Assembly (NCBI RefSeq): GCF_900103455.1
Contig: NZ_FNHI01000001.1
Coordinates: 310,001-374,000 of the forward strand
DNA length: 64,000 bases
From: Streptomyces wuyuanensis
GTDB taxonomy: Bacteria; Actinomycetota; Actinomycetes; Streptomycetales; Streptomycetaceae
Direction of reading: 5' to 3'
The translations under genes and the position numbers were made by a program. This document shows, piece by piece, positions 1 to 9,602 of the stretch. Under the pieces are notes generated by a model. It was not told where the DNA came from. It made no database searches and saw only the letters and a program-made list of their open reading frames with translations. How positions within the stretch are numbered: the first letter of the stretch is position 1; each line of letters opens with the position of its first letter.

Positions 1-534
1 CGCCTTGTTCGACTGCCCCTCCGCGACCAGCCGGAGCACCTCCACCTCGCGGCCCGACAGCTCGCGGTAGCCGCCCGGGTGGCTCGGGGCGCCGGGGGGA
101 CGGCGGTGCAGCCGGGCGGCCGCGGCGCCGATGGGGGCGGCTCCGGGGCGGGTGGGGTGGCCGAGGTTGGTGCGCGTACCGGTCACGACGTAGCCCTTCA
201 CCCCGCCGGCGAGCGCGTTGCGGACCGCGCCGATGTCGTCGGCGGCGGAGAGGGCGAGGCCGTTGGGCCAGCCCGCGGCGCGGGTCTCGGACAGCAGCGT
301 CAGCCCGCTGCCGTCGGGCAGGTGGACGTCGGCCACGCAGATGTCGCGCGGATTGCCGACGCGGGGACGGGCCTCCGCGATGGACGACGCCTCGATGACA
401 TCACGCACCCCGAGCGCCCACAGGTGGCGGGTGACGGTGGAGCGGACGCGCGGGTCGGCCACGACGACCATGGCCGTCGGCTTGTTCGGGCGGTAGGCGA
501 CCAGGCTTGCGGGCTGCTCGAGGAGAACGGACAC
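1..534 (-). CDS. LuxR-family response regulator (3' end off window)
   Basis: This is a two-component response regulator with an N-terminal receiver domain and the beginning of a LuxR-type helix-turn-helix. The GTG start at 534 follows an AGGAGG-type site. The receiver region shows the usual phosphoacceptor surroundings (CVADVHLPDGSG), a later Ser (LALSAAD) and the conserved Lys (GGVKGYV). A linker of about 35 residues rich in Pro, Gly and Ala leads into LSGREVEVLRLVAEGQSNKA, the first helices of the LuxR DNA-binding domain, where the window ends. Exactly 178 codons are visible, so only about 40 residues should be missing. No histidine kinase lies next to it here, so its partner is unknown; it could be an orphan regulator. 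The family call is secure and the target genes are unknown. Confidence 0.9.
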   Translation of the reverse strand, partial: MSVLLEQPASLVAYRPNKPTAMVVVADPRVRSTVTRHLWALGVRDVIEASSIAEARPRVGNPRDICVADVHLPDGSGLTLLSETRAAGWPNGLALSAADDIGAVRNALAGGVKGYVVTGTRTNLGHPTRPGAAPIGAAAARLHRRPPGAPSHPGGYRELSGREVEVLRLVAEGQSNKA

Positions 535-987
535 CAGGCCTCCTGGGAAGGTGGGGGACGGAGCCGGCTCGGGGATGAAGCCGGGGCGAACCGTGCTTGA
601 TGGGTCACCACCTCTTCGGCAGCAAACCTGGTCGCCTTTAGAGAAAGATCACGATTTGGTGAGTAACAATTCCGGCAATTAGGACGCGTGATCGATCATG
701 CTGTGATCCCGTCCGGACATCCCGGCGCCCCTCACACGCCCTGGCCGTGGCCGGATCCCGCCGTCGCGGGCCGTGGCTGAGGCCGCCGACCCCGCGAGCC
801 GACGCGCGGCCGCGACGGCTTCGGTCCGCCCCGCGCCGCTCCAGTACCTGTTCCGGTGGTGCCCGTGCCGGCGCCGCGTCCGCGACGCCCGCCCGAGGCC
901 CCTCCTTATGCCGTCTCCCGCGCAGCGTCTCCCGCGCAGCGACGCCCCGGCGACGCCGCGCCGGGCACCTTGCGTCCCGCCGGGAAG
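535..987. other. Intergenic region, upstream of the response regulator
   Basis: No gene is supportable in these 453 bases. The part at about 610-720 is clearly A+T richer than its surroundings and lies upstream of the response regulator, so it probably holds that gene's promoter. It contains a perfect 10-bp palindrome (TGATCGATCA, 689-698) and a shorter AATT-CCGGC-AATT dyad (about 669-681) that could be operator sites. The remainder (720-987) is G+C-rich 3' flank of the DUF3000 gene without recognisable coding sequence. Confidence 0.5.
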
Positions 988-1656
988 CTACGGAGCGTGC
1001 GGTCCGCGGCGCTGGGGCAGGGTGACGACGCCCGCCGTCGCGCCGTCCGGAACGCCCGCGGGCGGCAGCCCGCCGATCTGGCAGAGCAGGTCGCACCAGG
1101 CCGCGAGGTGCGCCGCGGTGTCCGGGGCCCCGTCGCGGCCCTCGCGCGGGGTCCAGGACGCCCGGATCTCGATCTGCGTCGCCGGACGCCGGTCCGCGAG
1201 TCCTCCGAAGTAGTGAGACCCCGCACGGGTGACGGTGCCGCTCGGCTCCCCGTACGAGAGGTTCCGTGCCTCGAGCGCGCCCGTCAGCCACGACCAGCAC
1301 ACCTCCGGCAGCAGCGGGTCCGCCGCCATCTCCGGCTCCAGTTCGGCGCGCACCAGCGTCACCAGCCGGAACGTGCCCTGCCACGCCTCGTGGCCGTCCG
1401 GGTCGTGCAGCAGGACCAGCCGGCCGTCGGCCAGGTCCTCGCCGTCGTCGACGACGGCCGCCTCCAGGGCGTACGCGTGGGGCGCGAGCCGCTGCGGCGG
1501 CCGGGCCGGGTCCACCTCGATCCCGGGCCGCAGCCGTGCCGCACGCAGCGCGTCGACCGCGAGCCGGAACGCCCGCGGCACGGAGTTCCGCTCGGCGTCG
1601 TCCGTGCCCTCGGCACCGTCGGATGGATCGGAGAACTGTCCCTGAGCCGCAGCCAT
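988..1656 (-). CDS. DUF3000 domain-containing protein
   Basis: This 222-aa soluble protein matches the DUF3000 family of actinobacteria, which is habitually found beside hemE. The ATG at 1656 begins [10 protein letters not shown]. The core [20 protein letters not shown] and later [13 protein letters not shown] are the parts that look most family-like. There is no signal peptide or membrane segment. It is divergent from hemE with only 90 bases between the starts, so the two probably share a promoter region. The biochemical role of DUF3000 is not known; the location suggests but does not show a link to tetrapyrrole metabolism. No clear Shine-Dalgarno site precedes the chosen start, so the N-terminus is slightly uncertain. 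Confidence 0.8.
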   Translation of the reverse strand: MAAAQGQFSDPSDGAEGTDDAERNSVPRAFRLAVDALRAARLRPGIEVDPARPPQRLAPHAYALEAAVVDDGEDLADGRLVLLHDPDGHEAWQGTFRLVTLVRAELEPEMAADPLLPEVCWSWLTGALEARNLSYGEPSGTVTRAGSHYFGGLADRRPATQIEIRASWTPREGRDGAPDTAAHLAAWCDLLCQIGGLPPAGVPDGATAGVVTLPQRRGPHAP

Positions 1657-1746
1657 GCGGGGAAGAGTAGGCGGAACGCGGGCCCGGCGCAGGGAGGGAC
1701 ACCCACCCGCGCATGCTCCGTGCCCGCACATGCGAAGATTCTGGGC
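1657..1746. promoter_or_regulatory. Divergent promoter region, DUF3000 / hemE
   Basis: These 90 bases separate two genes that point away from each other, so promoters for both should lie here, possibly extending into the 5' ends of the genes. I cannot point to convincing -35 and -10 boxes by eye. Confidence 0.4.
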
Positions 1747-2859
1747 GTGAGCGCCAACGACCTTCCCCCGGCTCGGAGCACCTCCCCCGCCGGGGACGCC
1801 CCGTCCGCGGGCCAGCAGCCGACGACCGACGCCCTGCGGGATTCCGCCTTCCTTAAGGCGTGCCGACGCGAACCCGTGCCGCACACGCCGGTCTGGTTCA
1901 TGCGGCAGGCGGGGCGGTCGCTGCCCGAGTACCTGAAGGTGCGCGAGGGCATCCCGATGCTGGAGTCGTGCATGCGGCCCGACCTCGTCACCGAGATCAC
2001 GCTGCAGCCCGTACGCCGCCACAAGGTGGACGCCGCGATCTACTTCAGCGACATCGTCGTGCCGCTCAAGGCCATCGGTATCGACCTCGACATCAAGCCC
2101 GGTGTCGGGCCCGTGGTCGCCGAGCCGATCCGCCGCCGCGAGGACCTCGCCCGGCTGCGCGACCTGACCCCCGAGGACGTCTCGTACGTCACCGAGGCGA
2201 TCGGGATGCTCACCGGTGAGCTCGGCGCCACCCCGCTCATCGGCTTCGCGGGCGCCCCGTTCACCCTCGCCAGCTACCTTGTCGAGGGCGGGCCGTCCCG
2301 CAACCACGAGCACACCAAGGCGCTGATGTACGGCGACCCGCAGCTGTGGGCCGACCTGCTGGACCGGCTCGCCGAGATCACCGCCGCCTTCCTGAAGGTG
2401 CAGATCGAGGCCGGGGCCTCCGCCGTGCAGCTCTTCGACTCCTGGGTCGGCGCGCTGTCCCCCGCGGACTACCGCCGCTCGGTCATGCCCGCCTCCACGA
2501 AGGTGTTCGCCGCGGTCGAGGAGTACGGTGTGCCGCGCATCCACTTCGGTGTCGGAACCGGTGAGCTGCTCGGTGCGATGGGCGAGGCCGGCGCGGACGT
2601 CGTCGGCGTCGACTGGCGCGTGCCGCTCGACGAGGCCGCCCGCCGGGTCGGTCCCGGCAAGGCGCTCCAGGGCAACCTGGACCCGGCGGTGCTGTTCTCC
2701 ACCCGGGAGGCGGTCGAGGCCAAGACCCGCGAGGTCCTGGACGCGGCGCGCGGGCTGGAGGGCCATGTCTTCAACCTCGGCCACGGCGTACTGCCCACCA
2801 CCGACCCCGACGCCCTGACCCGCCTCGTGGAGTACGTCCACACGAGCACGGCGCGCTGA
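1747..2859 (+). CDS. hemE: Uroporphyrinogen decarboxylase
   Basis: HemE removes the four acetate carboxyl groups of uroporphyrinogen III to give coproporphyrinogen III in the cytoplasm, the last step before the heme branch of this cluster. The 370-aa product has the family's diagnostic N-terminal signature [16 protein letters not shown] with the substrate-binding Arg, the catalytic-site Asp in YFSDIVVPL, the G-F-A-G-A-P-F-T-L loop and the C-terminal GHGVLPTTD motif. I chose the GTG at 1747 (VSANDLPP), which leaves a Ser/Pro/Ala-rich leader of about 40 residues before the conserved core, as in other streptomycetes. cgoX and chdC lie a few kb downstream, so three heme genes sit close together although not in one operon. 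Confidence 0.97.
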   Translation: MSANDLPPARSTSPAGDAPSAGQQPTTDALRDSAFLKACRREPVPHTPVWFMRQAGRSLPEYLKVREGIPMLESCMRPDLVTEITLQPVRRHKVDAAIYFSDIVVPLKAIGIDLDIKPGVGPVVAEPIRRREDLARLRDLTPEDVSYVTEAIGMLTGELGATPLIGFAGAPFTLASYLVEGGPSRNHEHTKALMYGDPQLWADLLDRLAEITAAFLKVQIEAGASAVQLFDSWVGALSPADYRRSVMPASTKVFAAVEEYGVPRIHFGVGTGELLGAMGEAGADVVGVDWRVPLDEAARRVGPGKALQGNLDPAVLFSTREAVEAKTREVLDAARGLEGHVFNLGHGVLPTTDPDALTRLVEYVHTSTAR

Positions 2860-2872
2860 CCTCGCCACGACC

Positions 2873-2901
2873 GGCCCCGCCCGCCCCGCCGGGACGGGGC
2901 C
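2873..2901. terminator. Hairpin terminator between hemE and the FAD reductase
   Basis: A perfect 7-bp G+C stem (GGCCCCG / CGGGGCC) with a 15-nt loop lies 14 bases after the hemE stop and before the end of the convergent reductase gene. There is no T-run, which is normal for hairpin terminators in high-G+C actinobacteria. Confidence 0.55.
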
Positions 2902-2935
2902 CTCGGTGCCTCCGCACGGTGCCGCCGACGAGCCG

Positions 2936-4339
2936 TCAGCCCGCCCTCGCCACCGCCGCCGTCGCCTTGCGCGCCGCCACCAGGACCGGGTCCCACACGG
3001 GGGAGAAGGGCGGGGCGTAGCCCAGGTCCAGGGCCGTCATCCGTTCCACCGTCATCCCGGCGGTGAGCGCGACCGCCGCGACGTCCACGCGCTTGGCCGC
3101 ACCCTCGCGCCCGACGATCTGGACGCCCAGGAGCCGGCCCGTCCGCCGCTCGGCGAGCATCTTGACCGTCATCGGCGCCGCGTCCGGATAGTAGCCCGCA
3201 CGGCTGGTCGACTCGACGGTGACCGTCACGAAGCGCAGGCCCACCGCGAGGGCCTCCTTCTCCAGCAGGCCGGTGCGGGCGATCTCCAGGTCGCAGACCT
3301 TGCTCACCGCGGTGCCCACCACCCCCGGGAACGTGGCGTAGCCGCCCCCGGCGCCCGCCCCGATGATCTGGCCGTGCTTGTTGGCGTGGGTGCCGAGGGG
3401 AATGTGCCGCTCGCGGCCCGAGACGAGGTCGAGGACCTCGACGCAGTCGCCGCCCGCCCAGATGTGGTCGTACCCGCGTACGCGCATCGACAGATCGGTG
3501 AGCAGCCCGCCGTGGGTCCCGAGCGGGAGCCCGGCCGCCCGCGCCAGCGTCGTCTCGGGCTCCACGCCGATGCCGAGCACCACCACGTCCGCCGGGAACT
3601 CCCCCTCCTCCGTGGCGACCGCGCGGACCCTTTCCCGCGTCCCTCCGGGCACGTCGGGCGACCCCGTGTCCGGGCCGGTGAGGATCTTGGTGACCTCCGC
3701 GCCGTTCACGGTGGTGATGCCCAGGCCGTCCATCGCCTCGTGGACCAGCCGGCCCATGTCGGGATCCAGCGTCGCCATCGGCTGCTCGCCCCGGTTGACG
3801 ACGGTGACGTCGAAGCCGCGCTTCAGCAGCGCCTCCGCCATCTCCACACCGATGTAGCCCGCGCCCACCACCACGGCGCGCCGGCCCTCCAGCCCCGCCA
3901 GGGTGTCCAGCAGCGCCTGGCCGTCGTCGAGGGTCTGCACGCCGTGCACGCCCGGCGCGTCGATCCCGGGCAGCCTCGGCCGCACGGGCCGGGCACCGGT
4001 CGCGATGACGAGCTTGTCGTAGTCCGTCCACGACTCCGCGCCGGACTCCAGATCCCGGGCCCTGACGCGCCGCCCCGGGACGTCGATCTCGACGGCCTCC
4101 GTGCGCATGCGCAGATCGATCCCGCGCCTGCGGTGCTCCTGGGGTGTGCGTGCGACGAGTTCGTCGCGGTGGCCCACGTCGCCGCCGACCCAGTAGGGAA
4201 TGCCGCACGCCGAGTACGACGCGGAGTGGGACCGCTCGAAAGCGACGATCTCCAGCTCCTCGGGACCCCGGAGCCTGCGCGCCTGCGACGCGGCGGACAT
4301 ACCCGCCGCGTCGCCGCCGATGACCACCATTCGTTCCAT
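2936..4339 (-). CDS. FAD-dependent pyridine nucleotide-disulfide oxidoreductase (CoA-disulfide reductase-like)
   Basis: This 467-aa flavoprotein begins with a dinucleotide-binding motif (VVIGGDAAGMSAA) for FAD, has a second Rossmann motif for NAD(P)H in the middle (VVGAGYIGVEMAE), and the FAD-contacting IWAGGDCVEV motif. A single redox Cys sits at about residue 45 in SYSACGIPYW. One-Cys active sites of this form are typical of CoA-disulfide reductases, NADH oxidases and persulfide reductases rather than of two-Cys mercuric or lipoamide enzymes. The last 100 residues form the usual dimerisation domain. No rhodanese domain is fused. The exact disulfide or electron acceptor cannot be told from sequence. 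I prefer the ATG at 4339; an in-frame GTG at 4348 is an alternative. Confidence 0.88.
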   Translation of the reverse strand: MERMVVIGGDAAGMSAASQARRLRGPEELEIVAFERSHSASYSACGIPYWVGGDVGHRDELVARTPQEHRRRGIDLRMRTEAVEIDVPGRRVRARDLESGAESWTDYDKLVIATGARPVRPRLPGIDAPGVHGVQTLDDGQALLDTLAGLEGRRAVVVGAGYIGVEMAEALLKRGFDVTVVNRGEQPMATLDPDMGRLVHEAMDGLGITTVNGAEVTKILTGPDTGSPDVPGGTRERVRAVATEEGEFPADVVVLGIGVEPETTLARAAGLPLGTHGGLLTDLSMRVRGYDHIWAGGDCVEVLDLVSGRERHIPLGTHANKHGQIIGAGAGGGYATFPGVVGTAVSKVCDLEIARTGLLEKEALAVGLRFVTVTVESTSRAGYYPDAAPMTVKMLAERRTGRLLGVQIVGREGAAKRVDVAAVALTAGMTVERMTALDLGYAPPFSPVWDPVLVAARKATAAVARAG

Positions 4340-4367
4340 ACGGAACACGCTACGGGGGAGCGGCCCT

Positions 4368-5309
4368 TCAATCCCGCCCGGGGGCCTGCGCCGAGGAGGA
4401 GCCGGACCCCGCCGCGGCCCGCCGCGCCAGCAGCGGCCGGAGCAGCCACCTCCACACCGCGTACAGCACCGCGAGCGCCGCGCCGAACGGGAACACCGCG
4501 GCCACCACCACGGCCACCCACCGTGCGGTCGACACCAGAGCGTCCCAGCCGCCCGACAGCGCGTCCAGGAAGCCCGGACCGCCCTCGTCGACGGGCTGTT
4601 CCGGCTTCTCGGGCTCGGACAGCCGCAGCGTGATCGTCGCCATCGTCGTCCGGTCCTTCAGCGACGCCTGGCGGGCCAGCAGCGACTCCAGCTCGGCCTG
4701 ACGCCTGCTCAGCTCGCCCTCCAGTGTGACCACGTCCGACAGCTCGGTCGCCCGGTCCATCAGCGCCCGCACCCGTGCCACGCTCGCCCGCTGCGTCGAG
4801 ACCCTGCTCTCCACGTCGACGACCTGGTCGGTGACGTCCTTGGCGTCCGCCTTCCGGGACAGCAGCCTCCCCGCGCCCGAGAGGCGGGCGAGGACCGACG
4901 CGTACTGCTCCTGCGGCACCCGCAGCACGAGGGTCGACTCGACGCGGTCCCGGCCGACCCGCTCGGTGGACTCGTCGGCGACGTGCCCGCCGACGCCCTC
5001 GACCGCCGTACGGGCCTCCGCGAGCGCGCGGGTGGCGTCCTTCACCTCCACGGCCAGGTCGGCGGTCCTGATGACGTGGGTGGCGGGCAGTGGCTGCCCG
5101 GCGCCGGCGCCGGCGCCGGGCGCGCCGGCCTTCGGCCCCGCGGCTCCGGAGGCGGCGTCGGCGGCCGCGCCGGGGGCGCCCCCCTTCGCCGCCTCCGGAG
5201 CCGCGGCGGCATGTTCGCCCGAGGCGGATTTGCCGTCGGAGGCGCCGCAGCCGGCGAGTGCGAGTGAGGTGACGAGAAGTACTGCCGCGAACCTGTGCCG
5301 TGCACGCAT
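4368..5309 (-). CDS. DUF4349 lipoprotein
   Basis: The 313-aa product starts with a lipoprotein signal peptide ending in the lipobox LALAGC (Cys about residue 21), so it should be anchored on the outer face of the membrane. A Ala/Gly/Lys-rich linker follows, then a DUF4349 domain that contains VIRTADLAVEVKD, the stretch ADESTERVGRDRVESTLVLR and a long helical region with heptad-like spacing. A single transmembrane segment (about residues 258-285) comes before a short basic tail, so the protein may be tethered at both ends. DUF4349 proteins are of unknown function. It is transcribed away from cgoX; the upstream region carries direct repeats. Confidence 0.85.
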   Translation of the reverse strand: MRARHRFAAVLLVTSLALAGCGASDGKSASGEHAAAAPEAAKGGAPGAAADAASGAAGPKAGAPGAGAGAGQPLPATHVIRTADLAVEVKDATRALAEARTAVEGVGGHVADESTERVGRDRVESTLVLRVPQEQYASVLARLSGAGRLLSRKADAKDVTDQVVDVESRVSTQRASVARVRALMDRATELSDVVTLEGELSRRQAELESLLARQASLKDRTTMATITLRLSEPEKPEQPVDEGGPGFLDALSGGWDALVSTARWVAVVVAAVFPFGAALAVLYAVWRWLLRPLLARRAAAGSGSSSAQAPGRD

Positions 5310-5415
5310 GTCGGTCCCCCCAAGGGATGCGGTGGGTCGGTGCCGGTTCGACGTGCGGCCGCCGGGCGGGGTTGCCCGGCCCCGATTCCGAAGCGGTCAC
5401 GGTAGGGACTCGTTA

Positions 5416-5516
5416 CGGCACGGCACGCGACGGCCCGGCAGGAAGGGCCGGGGAGGGGACGGCGGTACGAACGGCAGTGCGCGGGACGGTACGCGGCACG
5501 GCACGCGACGGCCCGG
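5416..5516. repeat. Pair of perfect 23-bp direct repeats
   Basis: Identical 23-bp copies, beginning CGGCACGGCACGCGACGGCC, lie at 5416-5438 and 5494-5516, 78 bases apart, in the intergenic region between the DUF4349 gene and cgoX. The surrounding bases repeat the same short motifs less exactly. They could be regulator sites or simple replication-slippage products. Confidence 0.8.
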
Positions 5517-5582
5517 GACGGGACCGGCGGCCGGGCCCGAGCCGATGGCGTTCGATCCGGGGCGGTTTGAGAGAGTGGAGGC

Positions 5583-7028
5583 ATGCTGCCCTCGTCAGAG
5601 CACCCCCAAGCCCGCAGCGGCCGGGTCGTCGTCATCGGCGGCGGGATCGCCGGCCTCGCGGCGGCGCACCGACTGGCAACGTCCGGGGCGCGGGTGACCC
5701 TGCTGGAGGCCACCGACCGGCTCGGCGGCAAGCTCAGGGCCGGAGAGATCGCCGGAGCCCCCGTCGACCTGGGCGCCGAGTCGATGCTCGCCCGCCGGCC
5801 CGAGGCGGTCGCCCTCGCGCGTGCCGTCGGGCTCGGCGACCGGCTGCGCGCCCCCGCCACCACCACGGCCTCCGTGTGGACCCGCGATGCCCTGCGTCCC
5901 ATGCCCAAGGGCCATGTGATGGGCGTCCCCGGCAGCCCCGACGCGCTGTCCGGGCTGCTGTCCGCCGAGGGCATCGCCAGGATCGGGCGGGAGCGCGAAC
6001 TGCCCCCCGCCGAACTGGGTGACGACGTCGCCGTCGGCGGATTCGTCGCCGAACGGCTCGGCCGCGAGGTCGTCGACCGGCTCGTCGAGCCGCTGCTCGG
6101 CGGCGTGTACGCGGGCGACGCCTACCGCATCTCCATGCGGGCCGCGGTCCCCGCCCTCTTCGACGCCGCCAGGGCCGCCGGCGGCAACCTGCTGGACGGC
6201 GTCCGCGAAGTGCAGCGCCGGGCCGCCGAGCGGCAGGACACCGGCCCCGTGTTCATGGGCCTCGACGGGGGCATCGGCACCTTCCCGCCCGCCGTCGCGG
6301 ACGCCGTCCGGGCCGCCGGCGGGGAGATCCTCACCGGTACGCCCGTGCTGGGCCTCACCCACGGCACCGACGGCTGGCGGATCCGCACCGACGAGCGGGA
6401 GCTCACCGCGGACGGCATCGTCCTCGCCACCCCCGCCTGGTCGGCCTCCGCGCTGCTCGCCGACGCCGCCCCGGCCGCCGCCGCCGAGCTCGCACGGGTC
6501 GAGTACGCGTCGATGGCGCTGGTCACCCTCGCGTTCCGCAGCGCCGACACGGCCGCACTGCCCGCCGGCTCCGGCTTCCTCGTGCCGCCGGTGGACGGCC
6601 GCACGATCAAGGCGTCCACCTTCTCCGCGCAGAAGTGGGGCTGGGTCGCCGACAGCGCCCCGGGGCTCTTCCTGCTGCGCACCTCCGTCGGCCGCTACGG
6701 AGAGGAGGAACAGCTGGACCGCGAGGACGACGACCTCGTCGCGGCCTCCCTCAAGGACCTCAGCGAGGCCACCGGACTCTCCGCACGACCCGTCGCCACC
6801 GAGGTCACCCGCTGGATCGGCGGCCTGCCGCAGTACCCCGTCGGGCATCTCGACCGGGTCGCCCGCATCCGGGACGCCGTCGCCGCGCTCCCCGGGTTGC
6901 GGGTCTGCGGGGCGGCGTACGACGGCGTGGGCATCCCCGCCTGCATCGGCAGCGGCCGGCGTGCGGCGGACGAGATCGTCGCCACGGCCCCCCTGGTGCA
7001 GGGCACTGTCCGTGACGGGCGAGAATAG
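5583..7028 (+). CDS. cgoX: Coproporphyrinogen III oxidase (HemY/HemG-type, coproporphyrin-forming)
   Basis: This 481-aa FAD enzyme is annotated hemG or hemY in older genomes. In Gram-positive bacteria it oxidises coproporphyrinogen III to coproporphyrin III in the coproporphyrin-dependent heme pathway. The sequence shows the N-terminal FAD motif [17 protein letters not shown], the second FAD contact [13 protein letters not shown], and the C-terminal motif [18 protein letters not shown] that closes the flavin site. The chdC gene starts 4 bases after the stop, so the two are co-transcribed and probably coupled; this pairing is the main reason to prefer CgoX over a classical protoporphyrinogen oxidase. 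The Shine-Dalgarno-like GGAGG lies very close to the ATG at 5583. Confidence 0.93.
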   Translation: MLPSSEHPQARSGRVVVIGGGIAGLAAAHRLATSGARVTLLEATDRLGGKLRAGEIAGAPVDLGAESMLARRPEAVALARAVGLGDRLRAPATTTASVWTRDALRPMPKGHVMGVPGSPDALSGLLSAEGIARIGRERELPPAELGDDVAVGGFVAERLGREVVDRLVEPLLGGVYAGDAYRISMRAAVPALFDAARAAGGNLLDGVREVQRRAAERQDTGPVFMGLDGGIGTFPPAVADAVRAAGGEILTGTPVLGLTHGTDGWRIRTDERELTADGIVLATPAWSASALLADAAPAAAAELARVEYASMALVTLAFRSADTAALPAGSGFLVPPVDGRTIKASTFSAQKWGWVADSAPGLFLLRTSVGRYGEEEQLDREDDDLVAASLKDLSEATGLSARPVATEVTRWIGGLPQYPVGHLDRVARIRDAVAALPGLRVCGAAYDGVGIPACIGSGRRAADEIVATAPLVQGTVRDGRE

Positions 7029-7032
7029 CCCT

Positions 7033-7752
7033 ATGAGTGCGCCCGAAAAGATCCCGAACGCCGGCAAGAAGGCGAAGGACCTCAACGAGGTCATCCGCTA
7101 CACCCTGTGGTCCGTCTTCAAGCTCCGGGACGTGCTGCCGCAGGACGCGGACCGCGCCGGGTACGCAGGCGAGGTCCAGGAGCTGTTCGACCAGCTCGCG
7201 GCCAAGGACGTCACCGTTCGCGGCACGTACGACCTGTCCGGCCTGCGCGCCGATGCCGACCTGATGATCTGGTGGCACGCCGAGACCGCGGACCAGCTCC
7301 AGGAGGCGTACAACCTCTTCCGCCGCACGCGCCTCGGCCGCGCGCTGGAGCCGGTGTGGTCGAACATGGCGCTGCACCGGCCCGCCGAGTTCAACAAGTC
7401 GCACATCCCGGCCTTCCTCGCCGACGAGACGCCGCGCAACTACGTCTCCGTGTACCCGTTCGTGCGCTCGTACGACTGGTACCTGCTCCCCGACGAGGAC
7501 CGCCGCCGCATGCTGGCCGACCACGGCAAGATGGCCCGGGGCTACCCGGACGTGCGCGCCAACACGGTCGCCTCCTTCTCCCTCGGCGACTACGAGTGGC
7601 TGCTCGCCTTCGAGGCCGACGAGCTGTACCGGATCGTCGACCTGATGCGTCATCTGCGCGCCTCCGAGGCCCGGATGCACGTCCGCGAGGAGGTTCCCTT
7701 CTTCACCGGGCGCCGCAAGAGCGTCGCGGACCTGGTGGCCGGCCTGGCCTGA
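7033..7752 (+). CDS. chdC: Coproheme decarboxylase (HemQ)
   Basis: ChdC/HemQ converts iron-coproporphyrin III to heme b by two oxidative decarboxylations, using hydrogen peroxide, and completes the coproporphyrin-dependent pathway. The 239-aa protein belongs to the chlorite dismutase-like superfamily: it has two ferredoxin-like halves and family stretches such as [47 protein letters not shown] and [15 protein letters not shown], the last containing the presumed proximal heme His. The catalytic Tyr is expected in the [10 protein letters not shown] segment. It starts 4 bases after cgoX. The ferrochelatase step (cpfC) is not encoded in this window. The chlorite dismutase alternative is unlikely given the context. 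Confidence 0.95.
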   Translation: MSAPEKIPNAGKKAKDLNEVIRYTLWSVFKLRDVLPQDADRAGYAGEVQELFDQLAAKDVTVRGTYDLSGLRADADLMIWWHAETADQLQEAYNLFRRTRLGRALEPVWSNMALHRPAEFNKSHIPAFLADETPRNYVSVYPFVRSYDWYLLPDEDRRRMLADHGKMARGYPDVRANTVASFSLGDYEWLLAFEADELYRIVDLMRHLRASEARMHVREEVPFFTGRRKSVADLVAGLA

Positions 7753-7768
7753 CGGCCGCGGACGACCT

Positions 7769-7801
7769 GGAGGCGGGCCCCCGCACGGGCGGCCCGCCTC
7801 C
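7769..7801. terminator. Bidirectional terminator, chdC / peptidase
   Basis: A perfect 11-bp stem (GGAGGCGGGCC with its complement) around an 11-nt loop fills most of the 64 bases between the two convergent genes, so it can serve both strands. Confidence 0.8.
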
Positions 7802-7816
7802 CTTTGACCCGGAAGA

Positions 7817-9421
7817 TCAGACAGCCGGCGGCAGCACGCGCTCGACCGCCCGCTGGTCCAGCGACACCGGGTCCGGCTGCGGGTGCGGCGCGCACGAAGC
7901 GCGCCGCACCGGCGTCCTGCCGGTCAGCAGGTACGCCTCCATGTGGCCGTTGACGCAGTCGTTGTCACCGCCGGAGATGCCGTGCGTCCCCGCGCCCCGC
8001 TCCGTCACCAGCACTGAACCCGCGAGGCGCTCCTGGAGCCTGAGGGCACCCGCGTACGGAGTCGCCGCGTCCCGCTCGGCCGCCAGGATCAGCAGCGGCG
8101 GCACGTCCCCCGGGCCCGTGCGCACGTCCACCGGTCGCTGCCGCGGCGGCTCCCAGTACGCGCACGGCAGGTTCATCCAGACATTGGCCCAGGTCTCGAA
8201 CGGCGCCCGCCGCGCCAGCGCGGTGTTGTCCCGGTCCCACACCGCCCAGTCGGCGGGCCAGGGCGCGTCGTTGCACTGCACGGCCGTGTAGACCGCGTTG
8301 CCGTTCTCCTCCTCGGCCGCCGCGGATGCGCGGGGCTTCGCCTGCTTGACGAGCTGCCGCGGATCGCCCTTGAGGTACGCCGACAGTGCGAGGGCGCGGC
8401 GAGGCCAGTACAGGTCGTTGTAGACGGTCCGGGTGAAGGCGGACTGCAGTTGGCCCGGGCCGACCGTGCCGCCCGCCGGCTTCCTCGCCAGAAGGGCGCG
8501 CGCCCGGTCGTAACTCGCCTGTACCCGCTGGGGAGTCGAGCCGAGGCCGTACGTCGCGTGGTGCCGGGCGACCCAGGCCCGGAAGTCCGCCCACCGGTTC
8601 TCGAAGGCGAGCGACTGCTCCAGGTTGCTGCGGTACCAGACCTTCGCCGGGTCGGGGTCGACGGGGGAGTCGAGCACCATGCGCCGCACCCGTTCGGGGA
8701 ACATCACCGCGTACAGCGCGCCGAGGTAGGTGCCGTAGGAGGCACCCAGGAAGGTGAGCTGCCGCTCGCCGAGCGCCGCCCTCAGCACCTCCAGATCACG
8801 GACGTTGTTGAGCGAGTTGTAGTGCCGCAGCGCAGGGCCGGCGTTGTGGGCGCAGCCTCGTGCGTACGCCCGCGCACGGGCGATGCCCTCCCGCTTCTCC
8901 GCCGCGGTGGGATGGACGGGGGAGGCGGTGGGTCCCTTGGTGAACTCCATCGGGTGCTCGCAGGAGATCGGCGCGGAACGGCCGACGCCGCGTGGTGCGT
9001 AGCCCACCATGTCGTACGCCTCCGCGATGCGCTTCCACGCGGGCTCCTTGGCGAGGGCGGGGAAGTACATGCCGGAACCGCCGGGGCCACCGGGGTTGTA
9101 CAGGAGCGCGCCCTGACGTACCGCGGATCCGCCCGTCGCCTTCACCCGGCTGACGGCGAGATCGATCTGCCGGCCCCAGGGGTCGGCGTAGTCGAGCGGG
9201 ACCCGGACCGCGGCGCACTCGACGGTCGGCGGCAGGTCCTCCTCGGCCGGGCAGGCGCCGAAGGTGATGCCGGCGGCAACGGCCCGAGCGGCGGCGACGA
9301 CGGTCCCGCGGTCCTCCGGGGCGCCGTACGGGGGAGTTCCGGCGGCAGGGGCCGCCGCGAGGGCCGACAGGATCAGGGAGCCGGCGGCTCCGGCGGCTCC
9401 GTACAGGGCTGCTGTTCTCAT
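7817..9421 (-). CDS. Secreted tripeptidyl aminopeptidase-like alpha/beta hydrolase
   Basis: This 534-aa protein resembles the TAP/SlpD/SlpE exported peptidases that release tripeptides from protein N-termini. It has a signal peptide (about residues 1-28, cleavage near AAPAAG), the oxyanion-hole motif NPGGPGGSG, the nucleophile elbow LGASYGTYLG with the catalytic Ser, an Asp in ILAAERDAATPYAG and the His in GAGTHGISGGDNDCVNGH. The C-terminal TAP-like domain (YWEPPRQRP) is present. An AAGGGA site lies 6 bases before the ATG. The mature enzyme should act outside the cell. The exact substrate cannot be told; proline iminopeptidase-like activity is a possible alternative within the same fold. Confidence 0.9.
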   Translation of the reverse strand: MRTAALYGAAGAAGSLILSALAAAPAAGTPPYGAPEDRGTVVAAARAVAAGITFGACPAEEDLPPTVECAAVRVPLDYADPWGRQIDLAVSRVKATGGSAVRQGALLYNPGGPGGSGMYFPALAKEPAWKRIAEAYDMVGYAPRGVGRSAPISCEHPMEFTKGPTASPVHPTAAEKREGIARARAYARGCAHNAGPALRHYNSLNNVRDLEVLRAALGERQLTFLGASYGTYLGALYAVMFPERVRRMVLDSPVDPDPAKVWYRSNLEQSLAFENRWADFRAWVARHHATYGLGSTPQRVQASYDRARALLARKPAGGTVGPGQLQSAFTRTVYNDLYWPRRALALSAYLKGDPRQLVKQAKPRASAAAEEENGNAVYTAVQCNDAPWPADWAVWDRDNTALARRAPFETWANVWMNLPCAYWEPPRQRPVDVRTGPGDVPPLLILAAERDAATPYAGALRLQERLAGSVLVTERGAGTHGISGGDNDCVNGHMEAYLLTGRTPVRRASCAPHPQPDPVSLDQRAVERVLPPAV

Positions 9422-9548
9422 CGCGTTCCCTTCGCACCACCGGTCGTGGCTCGAAGGTCACCAGAACACCGGACTTTGTAAAGGATCTTGTTCGGGTGTC
9501 GCGCTCAATGACCCTTTTGCGGCACGCGTAATGTTTCACACTTCAGAC

Positions 9549-9593
9549 GTGACGTGATGCGACCTGACGTGATTCGGCGTGACGTGCTGTGCT
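9549..9593. repeat. Three degenerate 15-bp direct repeats with TGACGTG core
   Basis: Units at 9549-9563, 9564-9578 and 9579-9593 each contain TGACGTG at the same position. They lie just after the TIGR04222 gene and about 130 bases upstream of the secreted peptidase start, so they may be iterated regulator sites. Confidence 0.6.
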
Positions 9594-9602
9594 GCGCCGT
9601 GG

